Below, in pieces: positions 10,105-19,446 of a DNA stretch of 64,000 bases; positions within the stretch are counted from its first letter, which is position 1, and each line of letters starts with the position of its first letter. Source of the DNA: Tomitella biformata AHU 1821 (lineage in GTDB: Bacteria; Actinomycetota; Actinomycetes; Mycobacteriales; Mycobacteriaceae); contig NZ_BAVQ01000022.1 in NCBI RefSeq assembly GCF_000524475.1, forward strand, positions 1 to 64,000. Direction: 5' to 3'. The position numbers and the translations under genes are program-made. The notes under the pieces were generated by a model that was not told the origin of the DNA, did no database searches, and saw nothing but the letters and a program-made list of their open reading frames with translations.

Positions 10105-11694
10105 ATGACCACCACCCGCTTCGACGCCGTCATCGTCGGCGCCGGCTTCTCCGGCCTCTACCTCCTGCACAAGCTCCAGGCGCAGGGCCTGAGCGTGCGG
10201 CTCTTCGAGGCCGGCGACGAGGTCGGCGGTACCTGGCACTGGAACCGCTACCCCGGCGCGCGGTGCGATGTGGAGAGCCTGGACTACTCGTACTCCTTCG
10301 ACGACGACCTCGCGAGCGAGTGGGTCTGGACCGAGCGCTACGCGCCGCAGCCGGAGATCTACGCGTACCTGCGGCACGTCGCCGACCGTTTCGACCTGCG
10401 CCGCGATATCGCGTTCAGCACCCGGGTCGACGCCGCCGAATGGGCTCAGAACTCCTGGCAGGTGACGACGGACCAGGGCGACACCGTCGAGGCAGGCCTG
10501 CTATTCATGGCCACCGGCAGCCTGTCCGCCGCGAACATTCCGGAGTTGCCCGGGCTCGATGGGTTCACCGGCCAGATCCTGCACACCGCCCAGTGGCCAG
10601 ACACGGAGGTCGACTTCGCAGGCAAACGAGTGGGCGTGATCGGCACCGGGTCGTCGGGCATCCAGGTGATCCCCCAATTGGCCCGTCGTGCAGCGCATCT
10701 CACTGTCTTCCAGCGCACCCCCAACTTCAGCCTGCCCGCGCGCAACCACGAGCGCAGCCCCGAGCAGATCGAGCACGCCCGGCGCACCCACAAGCAGCGC
10801 CGTGCCAGCGCCCTGCAGACCCCGGGCGGCTGGAACATCACGCCTGGCACCCTGTCCGCACAGTCAGTCTCAGATGTCGAGCGGGAGAAGCTGTTCCGCG
10901 AGCGCTGGGACATCGGCGGCATCGGCATGACGATGACGTTCGGCGACCTGCTCACCGACGCCGCTTCCAATGACCTGGCGGCGGACTTCGTGCGCGACCG
11001 CATCCGCGAGACCGTGCGGGACCCGGCCACCGCCGAGATGCTGTGTCCCACTGGTTATCCCTTCGCGGCCAAGCGCCCGTGCGTCGATATCGACTACTTC
11101 GAGACGTACAACCGGCCGAATGTCACCCTGGTGGACGTGCGCGCGCACCCGATCACGGGACTCACCGTCGACGGTCTGCGAGCCGGCGATCAGCTCCACG
11201 AGCTCGACATCCTGGTGTTCGCCACCGGCTTCGATGCGATGACGGGCGCGCTGGCCAAGATCGACATCCTCGGCCGCGGCGGGCTCGCCCTGCAGGAGGC
11301 GTGGGCGGACGGCCCGCGCACCTACCTGGGCGTCGCGACCGCAGGCTTCCCGAACTTGTTCGTTCTGGCCGGTCCCGGCAGCCCGTCGGTGCTGACGAAT
11401 GTGGCCGTCTCCATCGAACAGCACGTGGAGTGGCTCGCCGAGCACGTGGAGTACCTGCGAGCCAACGGCTTCCGCGTCAGCGAGGCCCAAAGACTGGCCC
11501 AGGACGACTGGGTGGAGCACGTGAACACGGTGGCGTCGGCAACCCTCTATCCGCAGGCCGACTCCTGGTACCTGGGCGCGAACATCCCTGGCAAGCCACG
11601 CAGGTTCATGCCGTACCCCGGCGGGATCGGGCCGTACCGCGCCAAGTGCGACGCGGTGGCCGCGGCGGGGTACGAGGGGTTCAACCTCTCTTAG
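10105..11694 (+). CDS. Baeyer-Villiger monooxygenase (type I, FAD/NADPH)
   Basis: A 529-residue flavoprotein that should insert oxygen next to a ketone carbonyl. Two Rossmann motifs are visible: GAGFSG at residues 12-17 (FAD) and GTGSSG near residue 180 (NADPH). Between them is the BVMO fingerprint FxGxxxHxxxWPD as FTGQILHTAQWPD at residues 154-166. EVGGTWHWNRYPGARCD is also typical of cyclohexanone/steroid BVMOs. The ATG at 10105 follows GAAGGA; upstream in-frame codons belong to the opposite-strand gene. It is divergent from an esterase and its stop overlaps the convergent TetR gene by four bases. The substrate (cyclic ketone, steroid ketone or other) is not determined. Confidence 0.95.
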   Translation: MTTTRFDAVIVGAGFSGLYLLHKLQAQGLSVRLFEAGDEVGGTWHWNRYPGARCDVESLDYSYSFDDDLASEWVWTERYAPQPEIYAYLRHVADRFDLRRDIAFSTRVDAAEWAQNSWQVTTDQGDTVEAGLLFMATGSLSAANIPELPGLDGFTGQILHTAQWPDTEVDFAGKRVGVIGTGSSGIQVIPQLARRAAHLTVFQRTPNFSLPARNHERSPEQIEHARRTHKQRRASALQTPGGWNITPGTLSAQSVSDVEREKLFRERWDIGGIGMTMTFGDLLTDAASNDLAADFVRDRIRETVRDPATAEMLCPTGYPFAAKRPCVDIDYFETYNRPNVTLVDVRAHPITGLTVDGLRAGDQLHELDILVFATGFDAMTGALAKIDILGRGGLALQEAWADGPRTYLGVATAGFPNLFVLAGPGSPSVLTNVAVSIEQHVEWLAEHVEYLRANGFRVSEAQRLAQDDWVEHVNTVASATLYPQADSWYLGANIPGKPRRFMPYPGGIGPYRAKCDAVAAAGYEGFNLS

Positions 11695-12284
11695 CCGCGG
11701 GGCCCCTGGAAGACCAACGTGATCGCCCGGTCGACGATGCGGTATACCTCAGCCATCGTGGTGCCGCCGCGCTGATAGAGCCCCAGCGCAAAGGTCAGCA
11801 CCGCCGACACGACCGTGATGAGGTCCGCGGCCTCCTCCACCCCGACGAGCTCGCCGCGGAAGGACTCGACCACCAAGCTCGAGAAGTCCCGGTAGAGCGC
11901 CTGCGCCTCGGCGTCGGCGGACTGCTGGATGACGTGCTGGAGCCCGATGAAATTCTGCTGGGCCTCGAACCGCGCCACGGACTGCAGGGCCCGCGCCCGC
12001 AACCGAGACTCCGGATCGGACTCATCCGCGGCCGGCGCGCGCTCCGGCCGGGCGTCCGACCACGCCCACAGCACTGCCGCATAGAGGTGTTCCTTCGAGC
12101 CGAAGTACCGATACAGAGTGCCGAGCGCGACGCCGGCCGACTCCGCGACGTCGCGGATCTGAATCTGTTCAAACGGCTGCGCGTCCAATAGCGCTGCGGC
12201 CGCCTCGATGATGCGCTCGCGACGCTGACGCTGCCCGCGCGGGAGATCCTGCGGCTGCGGCGATCGCGCTGTCCCACTGCTCAC
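11691..12284 (-). CDS. TetR-family transcriptional regulator
   Basis: A 197-residue repressor-type protein. The N-terminal helix-turn-helix is clear (RERIIEAAAALLDAQPFEQIQIRDVAESAGVALGTLYRYFGSKEHLYAAVL), followed by a helical ligand-binding domain. GTG 12284 has a strong GGAGG six bases upstream and is chosen over the longer frame beginning at 12347. The HTH recognition region VALGTLYRYFxSKxxL resembles KstR-type regulators, including the KstR-like protein at 23375-24073. It is convergent with the monooxygenase gene, stop codons overlapping, so it may control the esterase/monooxygenase promoter (inference). Confidence 0.9.
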   Translation of the reverse strand: MSSGTARSPQPQDLPRGQRQRRERIIEAAAALLDAQPFEQIQIRDVAESAGVALGTLYRYFGSKEHLYAAVLWAWSDARPERAPAADESDPESRLRARALQSVARFEAQQNFIGLQHVIQQSADAEAQALYRDFSSLVVESFRGELVGVEEAADLITVVSAVLTFALGLYQRGGTTMAEVYRIVDRAITLVFQGPRG

Positions 12285-12511
12285 CGCTAACCTCCGGATT
12301 GTTGGGCCACTACCGCGTCGAGTGTTCCAGACCAAGCCGGTGACCACACCATCGTTCGGGATCCCCTAAGCCTTGCGACGCTCGAGACCCCGCACACCAA
12401 TTTCTGGGGCAGGCGTGAACCAGAGTTCCTAGAGTGACAGGTGGTACATAACCGCAGGTCAATTGTGCTAAATCTGCCACGTTAGATAGCCTGTTCGGAT
12501 AAACTTGGGTC

Positions 12512-13822
12512 ATGTGCACCCCGGGGATTCAACTCGACAGGCAGGCGATCGCCATGCTCGCGAGTCCCTTGGACGTGGCCCCGGAAGCCCTCCCCACTGA
12601 TCTCCTCTACGAGCTGACGGAGCAATGGATAGCCGACGCCCTCTCCGCGGACGTGCTCGAGCTTCAGTTCCTGGACGCCATCGTCTCCCGTGATCCCATC
12701 TGCGGCGCAGACAAGGCCGCCGCCGCCTGGCTGCATCGGCGAGCTACCCTGCGGCAGTCGGACGCTCGCGCCGAGATCGCCTTCGCCATCGGCATGTGCA
12801 AGCACCGAGAAATCCTCACCTCCTATGCGCAGTCCGAGATCAGCCGCCGCGAGGCCAAACGGATCATTAAGTTCCTCGAGTTCCCGCCGAAGAACGCCAC
12901 GGACGACGACATCCCCGACATTCGCGCCAAGCTCCTCGACGCGGCCCGCACCCATGACCCTGAAGCACTGCGCGAGGAAGAGGAGACGATCCGGCAAGCC
13001 TTCACGGACGACGTGCCGCCGTCGGAGGACCACGACCGCAACGAGCTATTCATCCATCAGGGCCTGTACGGGCGCCATTTCCTCAATGGAGATCTCGACG
13101 CCGAGACCGCCGCCAAGCTCGAGGAGGCGCTCCGCCCCTACGCCGCCCCGCGCCCCGAGCACGACGGGACTCCGGACAAGCGGCCCGCCGCGATGCGGCG
13201 AGCGGAGGCCCTCGGCGACATCCTTGACGCGCACCTCGCCAGCCGCGAACGCCCCGAGGAGAACGGCGAGCGGCCCCGGCTTACGGTGCACATCAACCTC
13301 GATGCCCTGTTCGGGCACATCCCCACACATGCCGAGCGCATCGCGCTCATCCGCGCCGGCCGTCTCGACGAGGCCCTCGACACGATGAGGTTGGGCTGGA
13401 ACAGCTGCATGGGCCCGGTCTCGCTGGCCACGGCACAGCGGATCGCCTGTGATTGCGAAATGCTCATGATCGGGGCCGACGAGAACGGCGCCCCGCTCGC
13501 CGTCGACACCGGCGAGAGGTTCGCGTCGAAGAAGCTCCGCCAAGCCCTCGCCGACAGAGATCGCGGGTGCGCCTTCCCCCACTGCAACCGCCCCTCCGGC
13601 ATGACACAGGCTCACCACCTAGTGCACTGGGTGCACGGCGGACGCACCCACATCGACAATCTCGCCTCCCTCTGCGCCGAGCACCACCGAGCCGTCCACC
13701 ATCACGGTTGGGATATAGCGATGGCCGCGAATCGGCATCCGATATTCCGCCCGCCGGAGAGAATCGACCCGCTTAGGCGCTGGCTGAACAGCAGGGGTCG
13801 CCCCGTTCACGACACCGCCTGA
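12512..13822 (+). CDS. 13E12-repeat family HNH endonuclease (DUF222)
   Basis: A 436-residue protein with an N-terminal all-helical DUF222 region and a C-terminal HNH nuclease fold at residues 353-401: CAFPHC, AHHLVHW, an Asn in HIDNLASLC and AEHHRAVHHHGWDI. The paired cysteines suggest a structural zinc. These proteins are abundant and repetitive in mycobacteria and relatives (13E12 repeat family); their role is unknown, though transfer or intron-like mobility has been suggested for the family. It stands alone in a 1.7-kb interval, with no sign of terminal repeats. The 227-bp region upstream shows no recognisable site. Confidence 0.92.
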   Translation: MCTPGIQLDRQAIAMLASPLDVAPEALPTDLLYELTEQWIADALSADVLELQFLDAIVSRDPICGADKAAAAWLHRRATLRQSDARAEIAFAIGMCKHREILTSYAQSEISRREAKRIIKFLEFPPKNATDDDIPDIRAKLLDAARTHDPEALREEEETIRQAFTDDVPPSEDHDRNELFIHQGLYGRHFLNGDLDAETAAKLEEALRPYAAPRPEHDGTPDKRPAAMRRAEALGDILDAHLASRERPEENGERPRLTVHINLDALFGHIPTHAERIALIRAGRLDEALDTMRLGWNSCMGPVSLATAQRIACDCEMLMIGADENGAPLAVDTGERFASKKLRQALADRDRGCAFPHCNRPSGMTQAHHLVHWVHGGRTHIDNLASLCAEHHRAVHHHGWDIAMAANRHPIFRPPERIDPLRRWLNSRGRPVHDTA

Positions 13823-13960
13823 GGTCCACCCGACAGCCCCTCAACCACGGGCAACCCCACGGAGTCAACGCCGATGGGGCTGCCTGCACGCGGTCTCAAC
13901 GCGAACCGCCGCCGCCGCGGCCCGCCGCAAACCTGACCCATTTACACTCTCGACAAACGG

Positions 13961-14017
13961 ACTATCACGATATATCGTGATGTAGTCACCCAGAAAGAGT
14001 GACGATGTCACGATATT
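13961..14017. promoter_or_regulatory. PadR operator: perfect 18-bp palindrome plus a second half-site
   Basis: ATCACGATATATCGTGAT at 13964-13981 is a perfect palindrome, with flanking ACTA/TAGT nearly extending it. A half-site TCACGATATT recurs at 14008-14017, just before the AGGAG ribosome site of the PadR gene. The position 49-66 bases upstream of the ATG, overlapping a possible -10 region, fits autorepression by the PadR protein encoded immediately downstream. Confidence 0.75.
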
Positions 14018-14029
14018 CAGGAGAAACAC

Positions 14030-14803
14030 ATGCACAGCCACAACAATGACCACATGCGCGGCCACGGAGCACGCCGCCGCCACGACAACAGCGCCCGGAT
14101 GGGCTTCGGATTCAGCGGCGATGACGGCCGCCGCGGCCGCCATCCCCGAGGCGGCGGGCTGGGTCGCGAGCCCTGGGCCGGCGCGCCCCAAACCGGAGAA
14201 CCCATGGGCTTCGGCGCAGAACACCCCCACGCCGAGCACGGCCCGCACGGGGAGGGCCCCCACGGCCGACGCGGCGGCGGCCCACGAGGCGGCGGTCCGC
14301 GAGGCGGGGGCCGCGGGCGAGGTCGCGCACAGCGCGGAGACATCCGCACCGCAACGCTGCTGCTGCTGACTGAGGAGCCGATGCACGGCTACCAGATCAT
14401 GCAGGCCATCGCGGAGCGCACCGGCAGCGCATGGCGCCCCAGCCCCGGGGCCATCTACCCGACCATCGCCCAGCTCGAGGACGAGGGCCTGATCACCATC
14501 ACCCGGGAGGGCGGGCGAAAGCTGGCCACCCTGACCGAGGCGGGCAAGCAGCACGTGGAGGAGAACGCCGCCGCCATGGGCAATCCGTTCGGGGCGATGT
14601 CGCGCGGCGCCGACGGACGCCACGACCTGCGCAGCGCGATCGATGACGTGCAGACCGCCACCCGGATCGTCGCCAAGAGGGGCACAGACGCCCAGATCGC
14701 GGCCGTCCACCAGATCCTCGCCCAGGCCCGGAAGTCGATCTACCTGGTCCTGGCCGAGGAGAACGACGCCGACGCCCCCGCCGCTGAGTCCAGCAGCGAG
14801 TAA
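14030..14803 (+). CDS. PadR-family regulator with Gly/His/Arg-rich N-terminal extension
   Basis: A 257-residue protein. The first 100 residues are low-complexity (His-, Gly- and Arg-rich, with GRRGGGPRGGGPRGGG), which may bind metal or nucleic acid. Residues about 103-180 form the PadR winged helix (DIRTATLLLLTEEPMHGYQIMQAIAERTGSAW, SPGAIYPTIAQLEDEGLITI, GRKLATLTEAGKQHVEE), followed by a helical C-terminus. The ATG is preceded by AGGAG eight bases upstream. A perfect palindrome sits in the promoter, so autoregulation is likely. It converges on the ligase gene at 14805 with a one-base gap; no partner transporter gene is adjacent, unlike many PadR loci. Confidence 0.9.
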   Translation: MHSHNNDHMRGHGARRRHDNSARMGFGFSGDDGRRGRHPRGGGLGREPWAGAPQTGEPMGFGAEHPHAEHGPHGEGPHGRRGGGPRGGGPRGGGRGRGRAQRGDIRTATLLLLTEEPMHGYQIMQAIAERTGSAWRPSPGAIYPTIAQLEDEGLITITREGGRKLATLTEAGKQHVEENAAAMGNPFGAMSRGADGRHDLRSAIDDVQTATRIVAKRGTDAQIAAVHQILAQARKSIYLVLAEENDADAPAAESSSE

Positions 14804-14804
14804 C

Positions 14805-16490
14805 TCAGCCCTGGACCGGCAGGTCCCCCAGGAACCGCTGGCGGCCGAACTTGCCGAACTCCGCCTCGAGGACGTCTTTGTCCTCGTTCGACATCAGCGT
14901 GTACTCCACGCCGCCACGGCCCGTCCACTGGTAGATCGGGTCGGCGCTGCGCCAGGCATCCGCCTTGACCTTGGCCTTCTGCACCTTGTTGGAGCCCGTG
15001 GTCGGCAGCCCGGTGGAGACGCGCAGGAATCGCGGGGTCGCCTTCGTGCCGAGGTCCTCCTGGCTGGCCAGGAAGTCGCGCAAGTGCGCGGGATCGAACT
15101 GCCCGCCCTCCTCAACCTCGATGGCGGCCATCACCTGATCCCCCGAGCGCGGGTCCGGCACCGCGTACACGACGGCCGTGACCACCGGCGGGTAACGGCG
15201 GATCACGCGCTCAATCATCAGCGCCGACGTGTTCTCGCCGTCGATGCGGATCCAGTCGCCCTTGCGGCCCGCGAAATACAGGAAGCCCTCGGTGTCGACG
15301 TAACCGAGGTCCCCGGTCCAGTACCAGCCGTTGCGGATCCGCTCGGCGTCCGCCTCATCGTTCTTGTAGTAGCCCTCGAACGCCCGGACCCCCTCCTTGT
15401 TCACCATCTCGCCAATGGCCTCGTCGGGGTTGAGCACCCGGCCGTGCTCGTCGAGCACCGCACGCCCGCGCTCGACGAAGGTGGCTGCGTCGACCACCGC
15501 GATGCCGTCGTGCGCGGGTCGCCCGAGCGCGCCGGCGGGGGCCGCGGGGTCCAGGCGGACGCTGCCCGCTCCCTCGCTGGAGCCGTAGCCCTCGAACAGC
15601 TCCGCGCCGAAGCGCCGCTTGAACTCGCTCTGGTCGTCGGGCGAGGCCTCGGTGCCGAAGCCGTGGGTGATGGTGTTCTCGGTGTCGTCCGGCTGCTCGG
15701 GCGTGAGCATCAGGTAACCGAGGGCCTTGCCGACGTACGTGAAGAAGGTGGCGCCGTAGAAGCGGATGTCGGACAGGAATCCCGACGCGGTGAACTTCGG
15801 TGTCAGCACCACAGTCGCGCCGACGGCCAGCGACGGCGCCCACAGCGCCATCAGCGCGTTGCCGTGAAACAGGGGCATGCAGCAGTAGCTGATGTCCTCG
15901 CGTTTGATGCTGTACTTGCGGCTGTTCTGATAGGCCAGGCGGGTCAGGCGGCCCTGGCTGCACTTGACGGCCTTCGACATGCCGGTGGTGCCGGAGGTGA
16001 ACAGCAGGAGCAAGAGCGTGTCCTCGTCAACGCCCTCCGCGACCTCTACCGGAGCGTCGGCGTGCTCGGCCAACAGCGCCGCGTACTCCGGGGAATCGAT
16101 GAGCAGGAAGCGGTCCTCGCCGAGGCCCAGGTCCAGGCCATCGAGCAGCGCCTTGCCGGCCGCGTCGGTGACGATCAGCTGGCAGTCGACGTAGCGGATC
16201 TCCTGTTCGAGCTCCGCGCCGCGGCGGGTCGAGTTGATGCCGACGATCGCGGCGCCGGACAGCGCCGCGCCGCCCAGCCAGAAGAGGAACTCGGGCACGT
16301 TCTCGAGAAGCACCCCGATATGGAAGGGGCCCTCGCGGCGCAGCGACTGCGCCGCCGCGGCCCGCGTCGCGCTCTCGCGCACCGTCTCGTCCCAGGTCCA
16401 GTCCTGGTCCTTGGAGCGAGTGCCCAGGTGGGTGTCGCCGACGCGGTCAAGTAGCAGCTCGACGATGGAGCTGCGGTCTACCTGGGACAT
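14805..16490 (-). CDS. Long-chain acyl-CoA ligase, FadD17-like
   Basis: A 561-residue AMP-forming ligase with LLLFTSGTTGMSKAVKCSQ (P-loop), FEGYGSSEG, WYWTGDLGYVD, FAGRKGDWIRIDGENTSALMIE and a C-terminal TGSNKVQKAKVK catalytic-lysine region. FAGRKGDWxRxxGEN and the short insertion pattern resemble the FadD6/FadD17 group (very-long-chain and steroid-acid ligases in mycobacteria) more than the other ligases in this window. The start at 16490 is the first ATG and gives the family's full length. It is monocistronic, convergent with the PadR gene and divergent from the RidA gene across a 269-bp spacer. The substrate is inferred only at the level of long or bulky acids. Confidence 0.9.
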   Translation of the reverse strand: MSQVDRSSIVELLLDRVGDTHLGTRSKDQDWTWDETVRESATRAAAAQSLRREGPFHIGVLLENVPEFLFWLGGAALSGAAIVGINSTRRGAELEQEIRYVDCQLIVTDAAGKALLDGLDLGLGEDRFLLIDSPEYAALLAEHADAPVEVAEGVDEDTLLLLLFTSGTTGMSKAVKCSQGRLTRLAYQNSRKYSIKREDISYCCMPLFHGNALMALWAPSLAVGATVVLTPKFTASGFLSDIRFYGATFFTYVGKALGYLMLTPEQPDDTENTITHGFGTEASPDDQSEFKRRFGAELFEGYGSSEGAGSVRLDPAAPAGALGRPAHDGIAVVDAATFVERGRAVLDEHGRVLNPDEAIGEMVNKEGVRAFEGYYKNDEADAERIRNGWYWTGDLGYVDTEGFLYFAGRKGDWIRIDGENTSALMIERVIRRYPPVVTAVVYAVPDPRSGDQVMAAIEVEEGGQFDPAHLRDFLASQEDLGTKATPRFLRVSTGLPTTGSNKVQKAKVKADAWRSADPIYQWTGRGGVEYTLMSNEDKDVLEAEFGKFGRQRFLGDLPVQG

Positions 16491-16759
16491 CAGCGGTCCA
16501 CCGCCGTCAGGGCTAGATTGTCCGCATCCAGATTACGCATCGAAGTCCTCCGTGAAATGTTCATGCATTTACCCCAGTGGTCGCGACGCGGCGGGTCCTC
16601 GCCGGCAGCGCGTTATGCGGTCGACGGTAGACATCTTCGCGTCCGCGCCGCCAGACCGTCCCAATGATTGGAAGCCCGGCGGGCACCTATCCTCCTTTCC
16701 CGCGAAACTGAGGTGCCGGACCCGACCCCAGCCGGCCCGCAGAGTGAGGACCCGCCACG

Positions 16760-17143
16760 ATGACCGACCCCGCCAACCCAGAGCTCAATTGGCTAGAGCA
16801 GTACCAGTTCGCCGAGTTCACGCGCGCCGGCGACCTCGTGTTCCTCTCCGGGCAGGTGGGCCACGACGAGCAAGGCAACCCGCCCGAGGACCCCATCGCC
16901 CAATACCAACTGGCGTTCCAGTCGCTCTCTCGCGTGCTCAGGCAGGCTGGGCTGACGCCCGCCGACATCGTCGACCTGACCACCTTCCACACCTCCTACC
17001 CGCAGCACATGGCGGAGTTCGTGGCCGTGAAGGCCGAGTTCCAGGGCCCGGCGCGGCCGGCGTGGACCGCGGTGGGCGTGGAACGGCTGGGGATGCCGGG
17101 CACACTCGTGGAGATCAAGGCGATCGCGTCCGCACCGCGCTAG
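16760..17143 (+). CDS. RidA (YjgF/YER057c/UK114) family protein
   Basis: A 127-residue Rid-superfamily protein. Visible family features are LVFLSGQVGHDEQGN, QYQLAFQSLSRVLRQAGLTPADIVDLTTFHTS and the C-terminal PARPAWTAVGVERLGMPGTLVEIKAIA, where the Arg and the Glu of EIKAIA match positions used by RidA to hydrolyse enamine/imine intermediates. Some Rid proteins have other roles in degradation pathways. It lies 86 bp upstream of an acyl-CoA ligase, same strand, and may share its transcript. Confidence 0.88.
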   Translation: MTDPANPELNWLEQYQFAEFTRAGDLVFLSGQVGHDEQGNPPEDPIAQYQLAFQSLSRVLRQAGLTPADIVDLTTFHTSYPQHMAEFVAVKAEFQGPARPAWTAVGVERLGMPGTLVEIKAIASAPR

Positions 17144-17229
17144 ATCGGATAGTTTGCGATCACCAACACCGTCCGCACTAATCTGTCAACAACGCCAAGG
17201 TCGGCGACGCACAGGGAGGCTTCATACTC

Positions 17230-18924
17230 ATGGCCACAGACATGCAGGCCGCGTTTGCCGCGCTGATCGGCAACCTCACCGGTCCCGGTGGGGAGTTCGA
17301 GCTGGTGAAGGAACAGGTGCTGGGAGCCCCGCTGACTGTGATGCGGAACCGGGAGCGCTCCCTCGCCGATGTTTTCGCGAAGTCCGAGCGGTTCGCCGAC
17401 GCCGACTACCTGGTCAGCGAAGAGCAGCGCGTGTCGTTCGCCCAACACACAGCGGATGTCCGCGCGCTGGCACACTCCTTCGCGGAGCAGTACGGCATCG
17501 GCAAGGGGGACCGTGTCGCCATCCTGGGCGCCAACAGCCCGCAGTGGGTGGAGGTGTTCTGGGCCACGCAGGTGCTCGGCGCCATCGCAGTCGGCTTCAA
17601 CGCATGGTGGTCGCCTCCCGAGGTGGCGCACGCGCTGGACGACTCGACCCCGAAGCTCCTCGTGGTGGACCGCAAGCGCCTGAACTCGCTCGGCGAGGTC
17701 GATATCCCGGTGCTCTGCCTCGACGACGACATCCCCCGCCTCGCAGCGGCCCACACCGGCGCCCCCCTCCCCCAGACACCCATCGACGAGGACGATCCCG
17801 CGATCATCCTCTACACCAGCGGCACCAGCGGCAGGCCCAAGGGCGCGGTCCACTCGAACCGCAACGCCATCGCCGTCACCGACTTCCACCACTTCAACGA
17901 GAAGCTGTTGGAGAGCCTCGGCGCCGCGCATCCGGTCGAGCGCCGCTATCTGCTGACCTCGCCCCTGTTCCACATCGCCAGCCTGCACAACCTCGCGCTC
18001 CCCAGCCTGGCCACCGGCACCGCCGTGGTCATGTACCAGGGGTCCTTCGACCCCAACCGGGTGCTGGCCCTGATTGAGTCCGAGCGCGTGACGAACTGGG
18101 GCGCGGTGCCCACCATGGCGAAGCGGCTCGTCGAGTCCGGGGACTTCGACAAGTACGACACCTCCTCGATGACCTCCTTCGCGCTGGCCTCCGCGCCGTC
18201 CTCCCCGGAGTTCAAACGGCAAGTGCGAGAACGCATCCCCTTCGCAAAGAACAGCCTCGTAGACAGCTACGGACTGACCGAGAGCTGCACGGGAATCGCC
18301 GTCGCGACCCCCGTCGACCTCGCGGAGAACCCCGGCACCCTGGGCCGCCCGACGCTGACTGTGGAGATGGAGATCCGCGATCCGTTCGGCGTCGTGCTGC
18401 CTGACGGCGTGGACGGCGAGGTCTGCGTGCGGGCCCCGTACATCATGCTGGGCTACTGGAATAACCCCGCGGCGACATCCGCCGCCATCGACAAGGACCG
18501 CTGGCTGCACACCGGCGACATCGGGTCCATGCGCGACGGCCTGCTATATCTGAACTCCCGGCGCTCCGATCTGATCCTGCGCGGCGGCGAGAACGTGTAC
18601 CCCACCGAGGTCGAGCAGTGTCTCGACGAGTGTCCCGGCGTGATCGAGTGCATCGTCCTGGGCGCGCCGGACGAGGACCTCGGCCAGATCGTGGTCGCGG
18701 TAGTCGTCACCTCCGAGTCCGACCCGGTCACGGAGGAGACGCTGAACGACTGGGTGTCGAAGCGGCTCGCCTACTTCAAGCGGCCCGCGCGCTGGCGCAT
18801 CACCACAAATCGGCTGCCCCGCAACGCGACTGGCAAGATCGCCAGGAAAGTCGTCGAGGCCCCGCGCGCAGGCCGCGACGGCTCCGCGGTTGGCCACGAT
18901 TCCGTACCGGGCCATACTGGCTGA
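17230..18924 (+). CDS. Acyl-CoA ligase (AMP-forming), paralogue of the ligase at 2829-4478
   Basis: A 564-residue FadD-family ligase: [17 protein letters not shown] (P-loop), [39 protein letters not shown] and the C-terminal [10 protein letters not shown] catalytic lysine. It shares long collinear blocks with the ligase at 2829-4478, including the [17 protein letters not shown]/ LEVGVEQVQGHPLPV region near the N-terminus and [15 protein letters not shown], so the two are duplicates that have diverged. It is followed by a SnoaL-like gene one base after its stop and then an amidohydrolase gene, forming a likely operon. Confidence 0.93.
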   Translation: MATDMQAAFAALIGNLTGPGGEFELVKEQVLGAPLTVMRNRERSLADVFAKSERFADADYLVSEEQRVSFAQHTADVRALAHSFAEQYGIGKGDRVAILGANSPQWVEVFWATQVLGAIAVGFNAWWSPPEVAHALDDSTPKLLVVDRKRLNSLGEVDIPVLCLDDDIPRLAAAHTGAPLPQTPIDEDDPAIILYTSGTSGRPKGAVHSNRNAIAVTDFHHFNEKLLESLGAAHPVERRYLLTSPLFHIASLHNLALPSLATGTAVVMYQGSFDPNRVLALIESERVTNWGAVPTMAKRLVESGDFDKYDTSSMTSFALASAPSSPEFKRQVRERIPFAKNSLVDSYGLTESCTGIAVATPVDLAENPGTLGRPTLTVEMEIRDPFGVVLPDGVDGEVCVRAPYIMLGYWNNPAATSAAIDKDRWLHTGDIGSMRDGLLYLNSRRSDLILRGGENVYPTEVEQCLDECPGVIECIVLGAPDEDLGQIVVAVVVTSESDPVTEETLNDWVSKRLAYFKRPARWRITTNRLPRNATGKIARKVVEAPRAGRDGSAVGHDSVPGHTG

Positions 18925-18925
18925 C

Positions 18926-19411
18926 GTGACCCACGACTCGATCATCCCGATCTCCCGGCCGTCCGAACGCGATCTGCACGAGATCCGCGCCCTCGTCGAC
19001 GCCTACGCCTACGCAGTCGATCGTCGCGACGAGCCGATGCTGGCCGCGCTGCTCACCCCGGACGCCGCGCTTATCCGCCCGGCCTCGATGGTCGGCGCCG
19101 GCCAGCACGCCGCGCTGACCGGCGTGCGCCTGCCGAATGAGATTCTCGCGGCCGTTGCGCATCTGCGGTCCACCCGGCACATCGTTGCGCAGCAGGTGCT
19201 CTTGGGCGCGGGCACCGCCACCACGGTTCAGGCCGAAACCTATTGCACCGCCCACCACATCTATGGCAAGGGCGACGCACACCGCGACAACCGCCTGCAC
19301 GTGCGCTACCGGGACACCTTCGTCCGCCAGGACGGCCGGTGGTGGATCAGCCGACGCGAGCTGCTGGTGGACTTCATCGAGGACGTGCCAGTCACCCTGC
19401 CCCACCCTTGA
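18926..19411 (+). CDS. SnoaL/NTF2-like protein
   Basis: A 161-residue alpha+beta cone-fold protein of the SnoaL-like group, recognised by RPSERDLHEIRALVDAYAYAVDRRDEPMLAALLTPDAAL at the N-terminus and VRYRDTFVRQDGRWWISRRELLVDF at the C-terminus. Such proteins act as small dehydratases, isomerases or hydrolases, or only bind ligands. GTG 18926 is preferred because it follows the ligase TGA by one base; the longer frame from 18890 would overlap the ligase. Two other SnoaL-like genes are in this window (26563-27027 and 52683-53183). Confidence 0.82.
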   Translation: MTHDSIIPISRPSERDLHEIRALVDAYAYAVDRRDEPMLAALLTPDAALIRPASMVGAGQHAALTGVRLPNEILAAVAHLRSTRHIVAQQVLLGAGTATTVQAETYCTAHHIYGKGDAHRDNRLHVRYRDTFVRQDGRWWISRRELLVDFIEDVPVTLPHP

Positions 19412-19446
19412 GCTGCCCGGATCGACCAGAGATGGAGCACCCCCAG

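Noticed and set aside
14030-14354. Gly/Pro-rich segments as a separate repeat or CRISPR-like array
   Set aside because: The repetition is low-complexity coding for the PadR N-terminal tail; no constant repeats with spacers are present here or elsewhere in the window.
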